64,000 nucleotides of DNA from DATDDB01 sp035260545 (GTDB lineage: Bacteria > Pseudomonadota > Gammaproteobacteria > Burkholderiales > Gallionellaceae), in NCBI GenBank assembly GCA_035260545.1, contig DATFUZ010000050.1, positions 5,912 to 69,911 of the forward strand, in the 5' to 3' direction. Shown here piece by piece: positions 22,210 through 30,943 of the stretch. The notes beneath the pieces are model-generated. The model made no database searches. It worked only from the letters and a program-made list of their open reading frames with translations, and was not told where the DNA came from. Positions within the stretch are counted from its first letter, which is position 1. Every line of letters begins with the position of its first letter. The translations under genes and the position numbers were made by a program.

Positions 22210-22869
22210 TCATACCGGCACGCCCTTCTTCGCATTGGCATCGCCGTTGTACCAGCGCGAGCCCCAGAGTGTGAAGGCGTGGATGAGTTTGGTGAACGGC
22301 ATGCACGCCAGCAGCAGTTCCGCGGACAGGATGTGCAGCGCAAGCATCACGGTATAGGGCAGCAGAAAATGCCGGTTCGCCATATAGCCGGTCAGCACCG
22401 GCAGGAAAGTGACCGTCCAGACGGCGTAATCCTGAAAGGTGGAGATGAAGCGCTTCACCGGCTTGTTGATGCGGTCCACCAAAATCAGCACCATGGTCGC
22501 CAGCGTCACCACGGTGGTCGCGTCGATGACCGGCGCCGGGAGCGCCGGCCAGGACAGGCCGACGACGCTGCGTATCAGCCGGATGTGCTGCGCGAACAGC
22601 AGCACGATGACGGCGAGGCCTATGTGAAAAACGTAGCCCGCGACATAACTCAACGCCGAGCGCTTGAACAGGGTTTGCGCCGGAATGGAGCGCGTGAACA
22701 TGGTGCGCAGACCTGAGGCGCCCGGCCGGCGGCGCGGCGCGGCCAGGTCGGGCTTGCGTCCCAGCGTGTAGATTTCGAACAGCCGCCACAACAGGCCCAG
22801 CACGAAGACGCCCAGCGCGATGTTCAATCCGGGGCCGCGCACCCAGGTGAGAAACTGGTCTTGGTTCAT
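22210..22869 (-). CDS. isp1: Isp1, NarI-like cytochrome b of the hydrogenase
   Basis: 219 residues with about five membrane helices and several His residues placed as haem ligands (YVFHIGLAVIVLLF near helix 2, MLALHILSAELLL in helix 5). The fold resembles nitrate reductase gamma subunit NarI. It is thought to take electrons from the small subunit at the periplasmic face and pass them inward to Isp2 or to quinone. The gap to isp2 is 107 bases, the largest in this operon. It starts 20 bases after the small-subunit stop. Confidence 0.9.
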   Translation of the reverse strand: MNQDQFLTWVRGPGLNIALGVFVLGLLWRLFEIYTLGRKPDLAAPRRRPGASGLRTMFTRSIPAQTLFKRSALSYVAGYVFHIGLAVIVLLFAQHIRLIRSVVGLSWPALPAPVIDATTVVTLATMVLILVDRINKPVKRFISTFQDYAVWTVTFLPVLTGYMANRHFLLPYTVMLALHILSAELLLACMPFTKLIHAFTLWGSRWYNGDANAKKGVPV

Positions 22870-22889
22870 GGCGTTCTCCCGGGAACAGG

Positions 22890-23975
22890 TTATTTCTTCA
22901 GATCGGAAACGGTCGCAGGCTCGTGGCCCGCCTTCGCATGCTTCTTTTTCATCCGGTTGGCAACGGAAACTGCCGCCCCCACGGCCACGCCGGCCACCAC
23001 CGCGTCAGTGGCGAGGGACAGCGCGCTGGTCGGCGTGGAAAGCGGGGCGTAGAAGCTGCCGCCGTCCCAGAAATTCGGCTCCGAGCAGCCCAGGCAGCCA
23101 TGGCCCGACTCGATGGGGAAGCTGGTGCCGCCGTTCCATTTCGTGGTGGCGCAGGCATTGTGTGTGGTCGGCCCCTTGCAGCCCAACTCGAACAGACACC
23201 AGCCGTTGCGCGCGCCCTCGTCGTCGAAGGTCTTGGCGAACTTGCCCTGGTCGTAGAACGGGCGGCGATAGCAGCGGTCGTGGATGGAGTTGCCGTAGAA
23301 GGCCGTCGGCCGCCCCAGCGCATCGAGCGCGGGCAACTGGCCGAAAGTCAGATAGTGCGCGAGCACGCCGGTGATCACCACCGGAATCGGCGGGCAGCCG
23401 GAAACATTGATGACCGGCTTGTCCTTCACGATGTCCGTCACCGGCACCGCACCCGTGGGGTTGGGCTGGGCGGCAGGAATGCCGCCGAAGGAAGAACAGG
23501 TGCCGACCGCCACCACCGCTGCCGCGCCCTTGGCCGCCTCCTGCAGCATGTCCAGGTTGCTGCGCCCGGCCACGGTGGAATAGGCGCCGCCCTGGCCCAG
23601 CGCGACCGAGCCGTCGACCAGCAGCAGATACTTGCCGTAGTTCTCCTTCATCGCATCCGCGCGCGATTTTTCCGCGCCGTAGCCCGATGCCGCCTGCAGG
23701 GTCTCGTGGTAGTCGAGGGAGATCATGTTGAAGATCATGTTTTCCAGCGTGGGGGATGCGGAGCGCGTCAACGACTCGGTGCAACCCGTGCACTCCTGGA
23801 ACGACAGCCAGATCACCGACGGCCGCCGGGACTGCGCGAGCGCCTCGGCCATGGCGCGCCCCGCCTCCGGCGGCAGCGCCATCATCGTCGCCAGCGCCGC
23901 GCAGAATTTCAGGAATGCGCGGCGGCTGACTCCCTGTTCGGCGAGCCGTTCACCTACTGTCTTCTGATCCGCCAT
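22890..23975 (-). CDS. hynS: [NiFe]-hydrogenase small subunit (Tat exported)
   Basis: 361 residues. The twin-arginine signal SRRAFLKF (17-24) and its hydrophobic stretch direct Tat export. The proximal cluster motif is ECTGCTES (Cys62, Cys65), with Gly rather than the extra Cys found in oxygen-tolerant group 1d enzymes; the second position (CSSFGG) also has Gly. Medial and distal cluster ligands appear in CYRRPFYD, GWCLFELGCKGP, CATTKWNGG and GHGCLGCSE. A C-terminal membrane helix (about 320-340) anchors the heterodimer. The sequence thus predicts a standard, probably oxygen-sensitive periplasm-facing uptake hydrogenase. Confidence 0.96.
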   Translation of the reverse strand: MADQKTVGERLAEQGVSRRAFLKFCAALATMMALPPEAGRAMAEALAQSRRPSVIWLSFQECTGCTESLTRSASPTLENMIFNMISLDYHETLQAASGYGAEKSRADAMKENYGKYLLLVDGSVALGQGGAYSTVAGRSNLDMLQEAAKGAAAVVAVGTCSSFGGIPAAQPNPTGAVPVTDIVKDKPVINVSGCPPIPVVITGVLAHYLTFGQLPALDALGRPTAFYGNSIHDRCYRRPFYDQGKFAKTFDDEGARNGWCLFELGCKGPTTHNACATTKWNGGTSFPIESGHGCLGCSEPNFWDGGSFYAPLSTPTSALSLATDAVVAGVAVGAAVSVANRMKKKHAKAGHEPATVSDLKK

Positions 23976-23995
23976 TTCTGCACCTCGCCATTGAG

Positions 23996-24409
23996 TTATG
24001 CATCCAGTCCGTGAATCTGTGCCTGCAATAACGCCAGCCCGCCCTCGATGTCGGCAGGCTGGCTCTTGAGAATTTCGGGAATTTCGGTGATCTCTATGCT
24101 ATCGGCGATAATGTCGCCTTCGACGTTGTAGTGTGTCACCCACCACACGCCGGGATAGCGGGTCTCCATGACCTCGCTCGCCCCCATGGCATCAATGCGC
24201 GCGTTGACCTCCCCGTCGCCCAGCAGCACGCGCAATTGATCATATTCGCCCGGCGCGAACGGCAGGCTGTTGAGGTCCATGCTGCTGGCGACTCCCTCCT
24301 TTGCCAGCTTCTCGAGGCGCGCGGCGATTTCCGTCAGCAGCGCGCGCGGGTTCCCGATGGAGTATGGCTCCACGCTTTCGCTTTTTATAGGGATATTGTG
24401 CAGACTCAT
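23996..24409 (-). CDS. HupH/HyaF-like hydrogenase expression protein
   Basis: 137 residues from the ATG at 24409, which overlaps the hyaD stop as ATGA (a start nine bases earlier is also open). The stretch LLGDGEVNARIDAMGASEVM followed by ETRYPGVWWVTH and DSIEITEIPEIL matches the C-terminal domain of HupH/HyaF proteins, which help small-subunit or Fe-S maturation. The family's usual longer N-terminal part is reduced here, so this is a short variant. It precedes the small-subunit gene by about 20 bases. Confidence 0.75.
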   Translation of the reverse strand: MSLHNIPIKSESVEPYSIGNPRALLTEIAARLEKLAKEGVASSMDLNSLPFAPGEYDQLRVLLGDGEVNARIDAMGASEVMETRYPGVWWVTHYNVEGDIIADSIEITEIPEILKSQPADIEGGLALLQAQIHGLDA

Positions 24410-24885
24410 GCGCGCCACGCCTCAATAAGCTGCAGCGCGTGACTGCACGCCAGGGGAATGGCCGCCGCCACGGCCGGAGAGGGTTGTTCGCCCCAGTCGA
24501 TGTCCTTGGGCTGGATGCCGATGAGGGCGCGGCGTTCGGGAAGATGGTCGGCAAGGCGCGCGATCATCAGCAGGTCGACCAGGCTGACCTCGTGCACGCT
24601 GCGCTTGCGATTGCCACCAACGAAGGCATCCATCTGCTCGCCTTCGAAGACCCGGGTTGCACCGGGGGCATCTCCCAGGTGCGCGGCATCGACGACGATG
24701 AGTTGATCTGCCTCCTCGATTGCGCCTGCCAGGGTAAAACTGAGGGTTCCGCCGTCCATCAGTTCGATGTCGTCGCGCCCCGCGGTCTGCTCCGCCAGCA
24801 TGCGAATGACATGGATGCCCGCCCCCTCGTCCTGCAACAAGGCGTTGCCGATGCCCAGAACCAGTGTCTTGCCGCAACCACGCAT
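24406..24885 (-). CDS. hyaD: Hydrogenase maturation endopeptidase (HyaD/HupD type)
   Basis: 159 residues. HybD-fold protease that cuts the C-terminal tail of the large subunit after nickel insertion. Motifs: VLGIGNALLQDEGAGIHVI with the nickel-sensing acidic residue (Glu/Asp of QDEGAG), ADQLIVVDAAHLGDAPG with Asp, and VHEVSL with His. All three likely ligands are present. It is the first gene of the minus-strand hydrogenase operon and is divergent from hypC, so the 160-base gap holds both promoters. Confidence 0.92.
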   Translation of the reverse strand: MRGCGKTLVLGIGNALLQDEGAGIHVIRMLAEQTAGRDDIELMDGGTLSFTLAGAIEEADQLIVVDAAHLGDAPGATRVFEGEQMDAFVGGNRKRSVHEVSLVDLLMIARLADHLPERRALIGIQPKDIDWGEQPSPAVAAAIPLACSHALQLIEAWRA

Positions 24886-25018
24886 GAGGCGCTCCTTTGC
24901 AGGATTGTTCTTGGTAGGCCATGCCCGGTGGATGTTGCCCGGATTGCCAAGCTAGTCTAGCACCGGAAAATTCAAACCTCAACAATCAACACCGTATGCT
25001 TTCGGGAGTATACTAGCT

Positions 25019-25034
25019 CCGTCATCCATGACGG
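25019..25034. promoter_or_regulatory. Inverted repeat between divergent hydrogenase operons
   Basis: CCGTCAT-CC-ATGACGG, a perfect 7-bp inverted repeat with a 2-base centre, lies 13 bases before the hypC ATG in the 160-base divergent region. It could be an operator for a regulator of the hydrogenase locus or a small hairpin in the hypC leader. Nothing links it to a named factor, and no sigma-54 or FNR box was evident by eye. Confidence 0.4.
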
Positions 25035-25046
25035 ACGGTTGAAATC

Positions 25047-25310
25047 ATGTGCCTGGGCATCCCCATGCAAATCGACGTGATCGACGGCTACACCGCGCGC
25101 TGTAGCGCCAAGGGTGTGTCGCGCGAGGTGAGCACCTTCCTCATGCAGGGCGAGCCGCTGGAGGTGGGCGACTTCATCATCGTCCACGTCGGCTACGCCA
25201 TCCAGAAAGTCAGCCCGCAGGAGGCGCAGTCCACTTGGGAACTGCTCGACGAAATGCTGGCGCTCGAGGACCAGGAAGCACAGCAGGCACAGACCGCCTC
25301 CGAACCATGA
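25047..25310 (+). CDS. hypC: Hydrogenase maturation chaperone HypC
   Basis: 87 residues. The N-terminal MCLGIPMQI holds the essential Cys2 that binds the Fe(CN)2CO precursor with HypD and passes it to the large subunit. The core VGDFIIVHVGYAIQKVS is conserved, and the C-terminal tail is acidic/Gln-rich. First gene of the plus-strand hyp operon; its stop overlaps the hypD start as ATGA. Confidence 0.96.
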   Translation: MCLGIPMQIDVIDGYTARCSAKGVSREVSTFLMQGEPLEVGDFIIVHVGYAIQKVSPQEAQSTWELLDEMLALEDQEAQQAQTASEP

Positions 25311-26416
25311 CCTTTTCCGCCCAGGACTGGCTGGCGAAGATCAGGGCGCTGCCGCAGACGCGGCCGCTGCGCATCCTCAATGTGTGCGGCGGACATGAGC
25401 GCGTCATTTCGATGTCCGGGCTGCGTACCGCCCTCCCCCCCAACATCCGCCTGATTCCCGGCCCCGGCTGCCCGGTGTGCGTCTGCCCCGAAGAGGACGT
25501 TTTCCAGGCCATCCAGCTTGCCCGGAATGCAGACGTGATCCTGGTGGCCTTCGGCGACATGCTGCGCGTGCCGGTAAATGTCCGCAAGGAGGAAGTGCGC
25601 ACCCTGGAGCAGGCCAAGGCCGCGGGCGCGGACGTGCGCCCCATCGCCAGCCCGCGGGAAGCGGTGCAGGTGGCGCGCGACAACCCCGCGCGCCAGGTGG
25701 TGTTCTTCGCCGCGGGTTTCGAAACCACCACCGCGCCCGTCGCCGCCATGCTGCTCGAAGGCGTTCCGCACAATCTTTCCGTGCTGCTCTCGGGACGCCT
25801 CACTTGGCCGGCCGTCGCCATGCTGCTTGCGTCCGGCACGTCCGGATTCGATGCCCTGGTCGCACCCGGCCATGTGGCTACCGTCATGGGCCCGGAAGAA
25901 TGGAGCTTCGTGACGGATCAATACCGCATACCCACCGCAGTCGCAGGCTTCACACCTGTTTCCCTGCTCGCCTCTTTCTATTCCGTGCAGCGCCAATTCC
26001 TGGAAGGCAAGCCTTTCCTCGACAACTGCTATCCAGAGGTAGTGCGCCCCGGCGGCAATCCCGCCGCGCGCGCGCAGATCCGCAAGGTACTGCGTGTGGT
26101 GGACGCAAACTGGCGCGGCATCGGCATCATTCCGCTATCGGGCTACGCGCTCAACGAGGCCTATGCCACGCACGACGCACGCCTGCGTTTTGCCATGCAG
26201 GGTGAAGACGCGCGCAAACACAGCGGAGAAATGCCCCCAGGCTGCGATTGCGCGCGCGTGGTGCTGGGCAAGATCGACCCCAATGGCTGCAAGCTCTATG
26301 GCAAAGCCTGCACACCGCGCACGCCCATCGGCCCGTGCATGGTGTCGGACGAAGGCGCATGCCGTATCTGGTGGGCGAGCGGCATCCGCGAGGCGGCGCA
26401 GCCCGCAGCTGGCTGA
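25307..26416 (+). CDS. hypD: Hydrogenase maturation factor HypD
   Basis: 369 residues from the ATG at 25307 overlapping hypC. HypD is the [4Fe-4S] scaffold on which the Fe(CN)2CO group is built. Visible motifs are ILNVCGGHERVIS (active Cys), PGPGCPVCVCPEEDV, FFAAGFETTTAP and the C-terminal cluster ligands in PPGCDCARVV, KLYGKACTP and PIGPCMVS. The longer open frame beginning at 25235 lies in hypC and is rejected. Confidence 0.97.
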   Translation: MTFSAQDWLAKIRALPQTRPLRILNVCGGHERVISMSGLRTALPPNIRLIPGPGCPVCVCPEEDVFQAIQLARNADVILVAFGDMLRVPVNVRKEEVRTLEQAKAAGADVRPIASPREAVQVARDNPARQVVFFAAGFETTTAPVAAMLLEGVPHNLSVLLSGRLTWPAVAMLLASGTSGFDALVAPGHVATVMGPEEWSFVTDQYRIPTAVAGFTPVSLLASFYSVQRQFLEGKPFLDNCYPEVVRPGGNPAARAQIRKVLRVVDANWRGIGIIPLSGYALNEAYATHDARLRFAMQGEDARKHSGEMPPGCDCARVVLGKIDPNGCKLYGKACTPRTPIGPCMVSDEGACRIWWASGIREAAQPAAG

Positions 26417-26441
26417 GCGCGCGGCTCCTTCTGGACACAAG

Positions 26442-28715
26442 ATGAATACCCGGCATGCTGCCCGCCCCATCCCCGTCCAGGCCCGCCGCTGGACGATGGG
26501 CGGCCGCGTGCAGGGCGTGGGCTACCGCGCCTTCGTGTTCAAGCTCGCACAGCGCTTCGGCCTTTCCGGCTGCGTGCAAAACCTGGGCGGCGAGGTGCGT
26601 GTTGAGGCGGAAGGCGCACCCGTTGCACTGGATCATTTCGCCGCCGCGCTGATAACCGATGCTCCGCCGCTTGCCCGGCCGCATGTCGTTCGCTGCGACC
26701 CCATGGCGCCCGACCAGTGGCACGGGTTCGCCATTCTGGAAAGCGCGGACAGCATGCTGTCGGACATCCACGTCCCGCCGGACAGTTTCCTGTGCGAGGA
26801 CTGCCGCCGCGAACTCCTGGACCCACGCGACCGCCGCTACCGCTATCCCTTCATCAATTGCACCCAGTGCGGGCCGCGCTACACGCTGATCACGGCCATG
26901 CCCTACGACCGGCCCAACACCACGATGCACGGCTTCGCCCTGTGTCCGGCCTGCCGCGCGGAATATGAAGACCCGACCAACCGCCGCTTCCACGCGCAGC
27001 CCTTGGCCTGTCCGGACTGCGGACCGCAAGCGGCGTTCAAGGCATCTTCCGAAACCGCCTCCGGCGAGGCGGCTCTACAAGCCTGCATCGCGCGCCTGCG
27101 CCGGGGCGAAACAGTGGCCGTCAAAGGCGTGGGTGGCTACCACCTGATGTGTGATGCGGCCAATGCGGCCGCCATCGCGCAATTGCGCCGCAACAAGCGC
27201 CGCCCGCACAAGCCGCTGGCGGTAATGTTTCCCTGGCAAGGCGCGGATGGCCTCGCAGCCGTGCGCGCAAGACTGACGCTCGACCCCATTGAACAGGCCG
27301 CGCTGACCGACGCGGCGCGCCCCATCGTGCTGCTCTCCAAAGGGCCGGGCTGCTCGCTGCCGGATGCCATCGCACCCGGGCTGAACGAGATCGGCGCCAT
27401 GCTGCCCTACAGCCCCCTGCACCACTTGCTGCTCGGCGATTTCGGCGGTCCGCTCATCGCGACCTCGGGCAATGTCAGCGGGGAGCCGGTGCTGACCGAT
27501 AATGCCGAGGCCGAAACCCGGCTCGCCAGGGTCGCGCAATCCTTCCTGCACCATGACCGGCCCATTGCCCGCCCCGCGGACGACCCGGTGCTGCGCATCA
27601 TCGCCGGCGCCCCGCGCCTGCTGCGCGCCGGGCGCGGTATCGCGCCACTGGAAATCGAGCTCCCGTTCGAAGTCGCGGAACCCGTGCTAGCCGTGGGCGG
27701 ACACATGAAGAATGCCGTGGCCATGGCATGGAAGAACCGCGCCGTGCTGTCGCCGCACATCGGCGAGCTGGGCGCCCCGCGCAGCGCCGAAACATTCGAA
27801 CGCGTCATTGCCGACCTGCAACGTCTCTACGGCGTGCAGGCACGGCACATCGCGTGCGATGCCCATCCGGATTACTATAGCAGCCGCTGGGCCGCGAGGC
27901 AGGGCTTGCCGCTCACGCGCATCCAGCACCACCGCGCCCATGCTTCGGCGCTGGCCTTCGAAGGCGGATATGAACAGACCTGGCTCACCTTCACCTGGGA
28001 TGGCGTGGGATTAGGGGACGATGGAACATTATGGGGTGGCGAAGCCTTCCTCGGCCGGCCCGGCGCATGGCAACGCGTGGGCAGCTTCAAGCCCTTCCGC
28101 CTGCCCGGCGGCGAGGCGGCCGGACGCGAGCCATGGCGATCCGCTGCCGCGCTTTGCTGGGAAGCCGGCATCGAGTGGCAGACGGATCGATTTGACATCG
28201 CCATACTGAAAGCGGCCTGGAAAAATGGTGTGAATGCGCCGGCGACCTCGGCGGCGGGCCGTCTGTTCGATGCCGCCGCCAGCCTGCTCGGGCTGTGCGA
28301 CCATGCCAGCTTCGAAGGACAGGGGCCGATGTTGCTGGAAGCCATAGCCCGGGGTGAGGCCCCACCCGTTGCCCTTCCCTTGCGCGAAAACACAGACGGA
28401 GTGCTGATCGCGGACTGGGCGCCCCTGCTGCCAGCCCTGTGCGACGGCGGAACATCCGTCGCACGGCGGGCGATGCAGTTCCATGCCAGCCTCGCAAACT
28501 GCATTACCGAGTTCACACGGCACATACGCGCGCACGCGCCATTCGACCGCGTGGGTTTGACCGGCGGCGTGTTCCAGAACAAACTGCTTACCGAGCTCGC
28601 CGTGCAGCGCCTCAGCAAGGCCGGATTCGAAACCACGCTCGCAAAACGCGTGCCGTGCAACGATGGCGGCTTGGCCATGGGAGAAATCGTAGAAGCGGCC
28701 TTCCACCATGAATGA
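26442..28715 (+). CDS. hypF: Carbamoyltransferase HypF
   Basis: 757 residues from the ATG at 26442. HypF makes the thiocarbamate on HypE that becomes the cyanide ligands. Domains in order: acylphosphatase-like (MGGRVQGVGYRAFVFKLAQ, about 14-100), zinc fingers (CEDCRREL, CTQCGPRYT, CPACRAEYED, CPDCGP), YrdC-like (about 200-385) and a Kae1-like carbamoyltransferase domain with HPDYYSSRWA, HHRAHA and LTGGVFQNKLL. The frame upstream of 26442 lies in hypD and is not coding. The end overlaps hypE by 8 bases. Confidence 0.97.
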   Translation: MNTRHAARPIPVQARRWTMGGRVQGVGYRAFVFKLAQRFGLSGCVQNLGGEVRVEAEGAPVALDHFAAALITDAPPLARPHVVRCDPMAPDQWHGFAILESADSMLSDIHVPPDSFLCEDCRRELLDPRDRRYRYPFINCTQCGPRYTLITAMPYDRPNTTMHGFALCPACRAEYEDPTNRRFHAQPLACPDCGPQAAFKASSETASGEAALQACIARLRRGETVAVKGVGGYHLMCDAANAAAIAQLRRNKRRPHKPLAVMFPWQGADGLAAVRARLTLDPIEQAALTDAARPIVLLSKGPGCSLPDAIAPGLNEIGAMLPYSPLHHLLLGDFGGPLIATSGNVSGEPVLTDNAEAETRLARVAQSFLHHDRPIARPADDPVLRIIAGAPRLLRAGRGIAPLEIELPFEVAEPVLAVGGHMKNAVAMAWKNRAVLSPHIGELGAPRSAETFERVIADLQRLYGVQARHIACDAHPDYYSSRWAARQGLPLTRIQHHRAHASALAFEGGYEQTWLTFTWDGVGLGDDGTLWGGEAFLGRPGAWQRVGSFKPFRLPGGEAAGREPWRSAAALCWEAGIEWQTDRFDIAILKAAWKNGVNAPATSAAGRLFDAAASLLGLCDHASFEGQGPMLLEAIARGEAPPVALPLRENTDGVLIADWAPLLPALCDGGTSVARRAMQFHASLANCITEFTRHIRAHAPFDRVGLTGGVFQNKLLTELAVQRLSKAGFETTLAKRVPCNDGGLAMGEIVEAAFHHE

Positions 28716-29730
28716 CATCACATCGCCTGCCGACACCCATATCAGCCTGGCCCACGGCAACGGCGGACGCTACATGCGCGAGCTGATAGACACGCTGTTT
28801 GCGCGCCATCTCGACAACCCCCTGCTCGACGTGCAGACCGACGCCGCGTGCCTTCCTCCGCTGGACGGCGAGCTGATGGTGACCACGGATGGGTTCACCG
28901 TGCAACCGCTGGAGTTTCCCGGCGGCACCATAGGCTCGCTCGCCGTGCACGGCACGGTGAACGACCTCGCAGTGTCCGGCGCGGTGCCGCATTACCTCAC
29001 GGTCAGCGCCTTCATCGAGGAAGGTTTCGAGATCGCGCAATTGGAGCGCATCGTGGCGAGCATGGCGCAGGCCGCAGCCAGGGAGGGCGTGAGCGTGGTC
29101 GCGGGCGACACCAAGGTGGTGCGGCGAGGCGAAGGGGGCGGGCTATATCTCTCGGTCGCCGGCATCGGCGTGCGTGCGAAAGACCTGCGGCTCGGCCTGG
29201 ACCGCATACAGGCGGGCGATGCGGTGCTGGTCAGCGGGCCCGTGGGCGATCACGGGATCTCCGTGATGCTGGCGCGCGAACAGTTCGGCCTGAGCGGCGA
29301 ACTGCGCTCGGATGCCGCCAGCGTGCTGCCGCTGGCTCGTGCCCTGTGGCCCCTGGCCGGCCTGCGCTTCATGCGCGACCCCACGCGCGGCGGACTGGCC
29401 ACGGTCATGCACGAGATCAGCCGCGCGTCCAAGCTGCGGGTGCGCCTGCGACAGCCGGACATCCCGGTACGCGGCGCAGTATCCTCGGTCTGCGAAATGC
29501 TGGGCTACGATCCGTTGTTTCTTGCCTGCGAGGGACGTGCCGTGGCCATCGTGAATGCGGACGACGCCAATGAAGCGCTGGCGCGCTGGCGCGCATTGCC
29601 TGAGGGGAAGCACGCCGCGATCATCGGCCGGATCGAGAGCGGGCGGCCGGACGTGGTGCTGGAAACGGAATTCGGCGGCGAGCGTTTACTGGACGAACTC
29701 GAAGATGCCCCCCTGCCGCGGATTTGCTAA
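28708..29730 (+). CDS. hypE: Hydrogenase maturation protein HypE
   Basis: 340 residues, PurM-like ATPase that dehydrates the carbamoyl group to the thiocyanate donor. The N-terminal LAHGNGGRYMRELI and the ATP-binding DPTRGGLATVMHEI segment are typical. The chain ends PRIC, the C-terminal Cys that accepts the carbamoyl group from HypF, so the enzyme is intact. It overlaps hypF by 8 bases, supporting coupled synthesis of the two partners. Confidence 0.97.
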   Translation: MNDITSPADTHISLAHGNGGRYMRELIDTLFARHLDNPLLDVQTDAACLPPLDGELMVTTDGFTVQPLEFPGGTIGSLAVHGTVNDLAVSGAVPHYLTVSAFIEEGFEIAQLERIVASMAQAAAREGVSVVAGDTKVVRRGEGGGLYLSVAGIGVRAKDLRLGLDRIQAGDAVLVSGPVGDHGISVMLAREQFGLSGELRSDAASVLPLARALWPLAGLRFMRDPTRGGLATVMHEISRASKLRVRLRQPDIPVRGAVSSVCEMLGYDPLFLACEGRAVAIVNADDANEALARWRALPEGKHAAIIGRIESGRPDVVLETEFGGERLLDELEDAPLPRIC

Positions 29731-29774
29731 GAGCGCGGGATGGGTTTACCCTGCGGAAAAAGCAGAGGCTGACT

Positions 29775-30116
29775 ATGCATGAGATGTCGCTTGCGGAGAG
29801 CGTGCTGCGCATCATCGAGGATGAGGCGCGCAGTCATGAACTGCAGCGCGTGCGCGGCGTGACGCTGGAGATCGGCAAACTGGCGGCGGTGGAACCAGAC
29901 GCCATGCGCTTCGCCTTCACTGCGGTGACGCAGGACACGCTGGCCGAGGGCGCCACGCTCACGCTGCTGGAAATCCCCGGCGAGGGGCACTGCGCCGCCT
30001 GCGGCGCAGCCGTGCGGATGGATGATGCGCTCGCCCTGTGTGCGCAGTGCGGCAGCGGCTCGGTGCTGGTCACGGGCGGCGATCGGATGCGCATCGTGGA
30101 ACTGGAAGCGGAATAG
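29775..30116 (+). CDS. hypA: Nickel metallochaperone HypA
   Basis: 113 residues from ATG 29775 (MHEMSLAESVLRII). His2 in the MHEMS motif binds nickel, and the zinc site is CAACGAAV and CAQCGSGS (two CxxC pairs). HypA with HypB inserts nickel into the large subunit. It starts 44 bases after hypE. The order C-D-F-E-A-B differs from the common A-B-C-D-E-F order. Confidence 0.96.
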   Translation: MHEMSLAESVLRIIEDEARSHELQRVRGVTLEIGKLAAVEPDAMRFAFTAVTQDTLAEGATLTLLEIPGEGHCAACGAAVRMDDALALCAQCGSGSVLVTGGDRMRIVELEAE

Positions 30117-30126
30117 GAGCAAGGAC

Positions 30127-30921
30127 ATGTGCGGAACCTGCGGCTGCGGCCATACCCTGATCAAGCCGGCGCGCGCGAAGACGACGGGCGGCGCCCTGAA
30201 TTTTCGTCCGGTATCGGGCACACCCGAGGCTGGCGCCGCCGTTCCGCAAACCCCGACGTCGGAGGCCGAAACCCGCCGCATCAAGGTGGAGCGCGACCTG
30301 CTGGCGGAAAACGATGGCTGGGCCGGCGAAAATCGCGCGCGCTTTGGCGCGGCAAAGACCCTGGCGCTAAACCTGGTCTCCAGCCCCGGCTCGGGCAAGA
30401 CCACGATATTGGTGCGCACTCTGCAGGAGCTGCGCGGCAAGGTGCCGCTGGCGGTGATCGAAGGCGATCAGCAGACGGAGAACGATGCCGAGCGCATCCG
30501 CGCCACGGGCGTGCCTGCCGTACAGATCAACACCGGCAAGGGCTGCCACCTTGATGCCGTCATGGTGCGGCATGGCGCGGAAGAACTGCCGGACCTGGCC
30601 TGCGGCGTGCTGTTCATCGAGAACGTGGGCAACCTGGTGTGCCCGGCCTCCTTCGACCTGGGCGAGGACGCCAAGGTGCTGGTGCTGTCCGTGACGGAGG
30701 GCGAGGACAAGCCGCTCAAGTATCCGGACATGTTCCGCGCGGCCAGACTCATGCTGCTCAACAAGTGCGACCTGCTGCCGCATCTTGCCTTCGATGCCGA
30801 ACTGGCGTGCGCCAACGCACGGCGGGTCAACCCCGACATCGAGATCATCCGCCTCTCGGCCACCAGTGGCGAGGGCATGGACGACTGGCTGGCATGGATC
30901 GCGCGCCAGCAGGCCGCCTGA
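30127..30921 (+). CDS. hypB: Nickel-inserting GTPase HypB
   Basis: 264 residues from ATG 30127. It opens MCGTCGCGH, the high-affinity nickel motif, followed by a short linker with no His-rich stretch. The G domain has VSSPGSGKTTILVRTL, EGDQQTENDAERI and the NKCDLLP guanine motif. The Cys-His pair in GKGCHLDAVMV is the second metal site at the dimer interface. Last gene of the hyp operon; convergent with an M23 peptidase gene. Confidence 0.97.
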   Translation: MCGTCGCGHTLIKPARAKTTGGALNFRPVSGTPEAGAAVPQTPTSEAETRRIKVERDLLAENDGWAGENRARFGAAKTLALNLVSSPGSGKTTILVRTLQELRGKVPLAVIEGDQQTENDAERIRATGVPAVQINTGKGCHLDAVMVRHGAEELPDLACGVLFIENVGNLVCPASFDLGEDAKVLVLSVTEGEDKPLKYPDMFRAARLMLLNKCDLLPHLAFDAELACANARRVNPDIEIIRLSATSGEGMDDWLAWIARQQAA

Positions 30922-30943
30922 ACCCGCGCCCCCCTACAGCTCG

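Noticed and set aside
24906..24935. Possible third LexA box (ATTGTTCTT) upstream of hyaD
   Set aside because: Only the right arm GTTCT is present; the matching AGAAC arm is absent.
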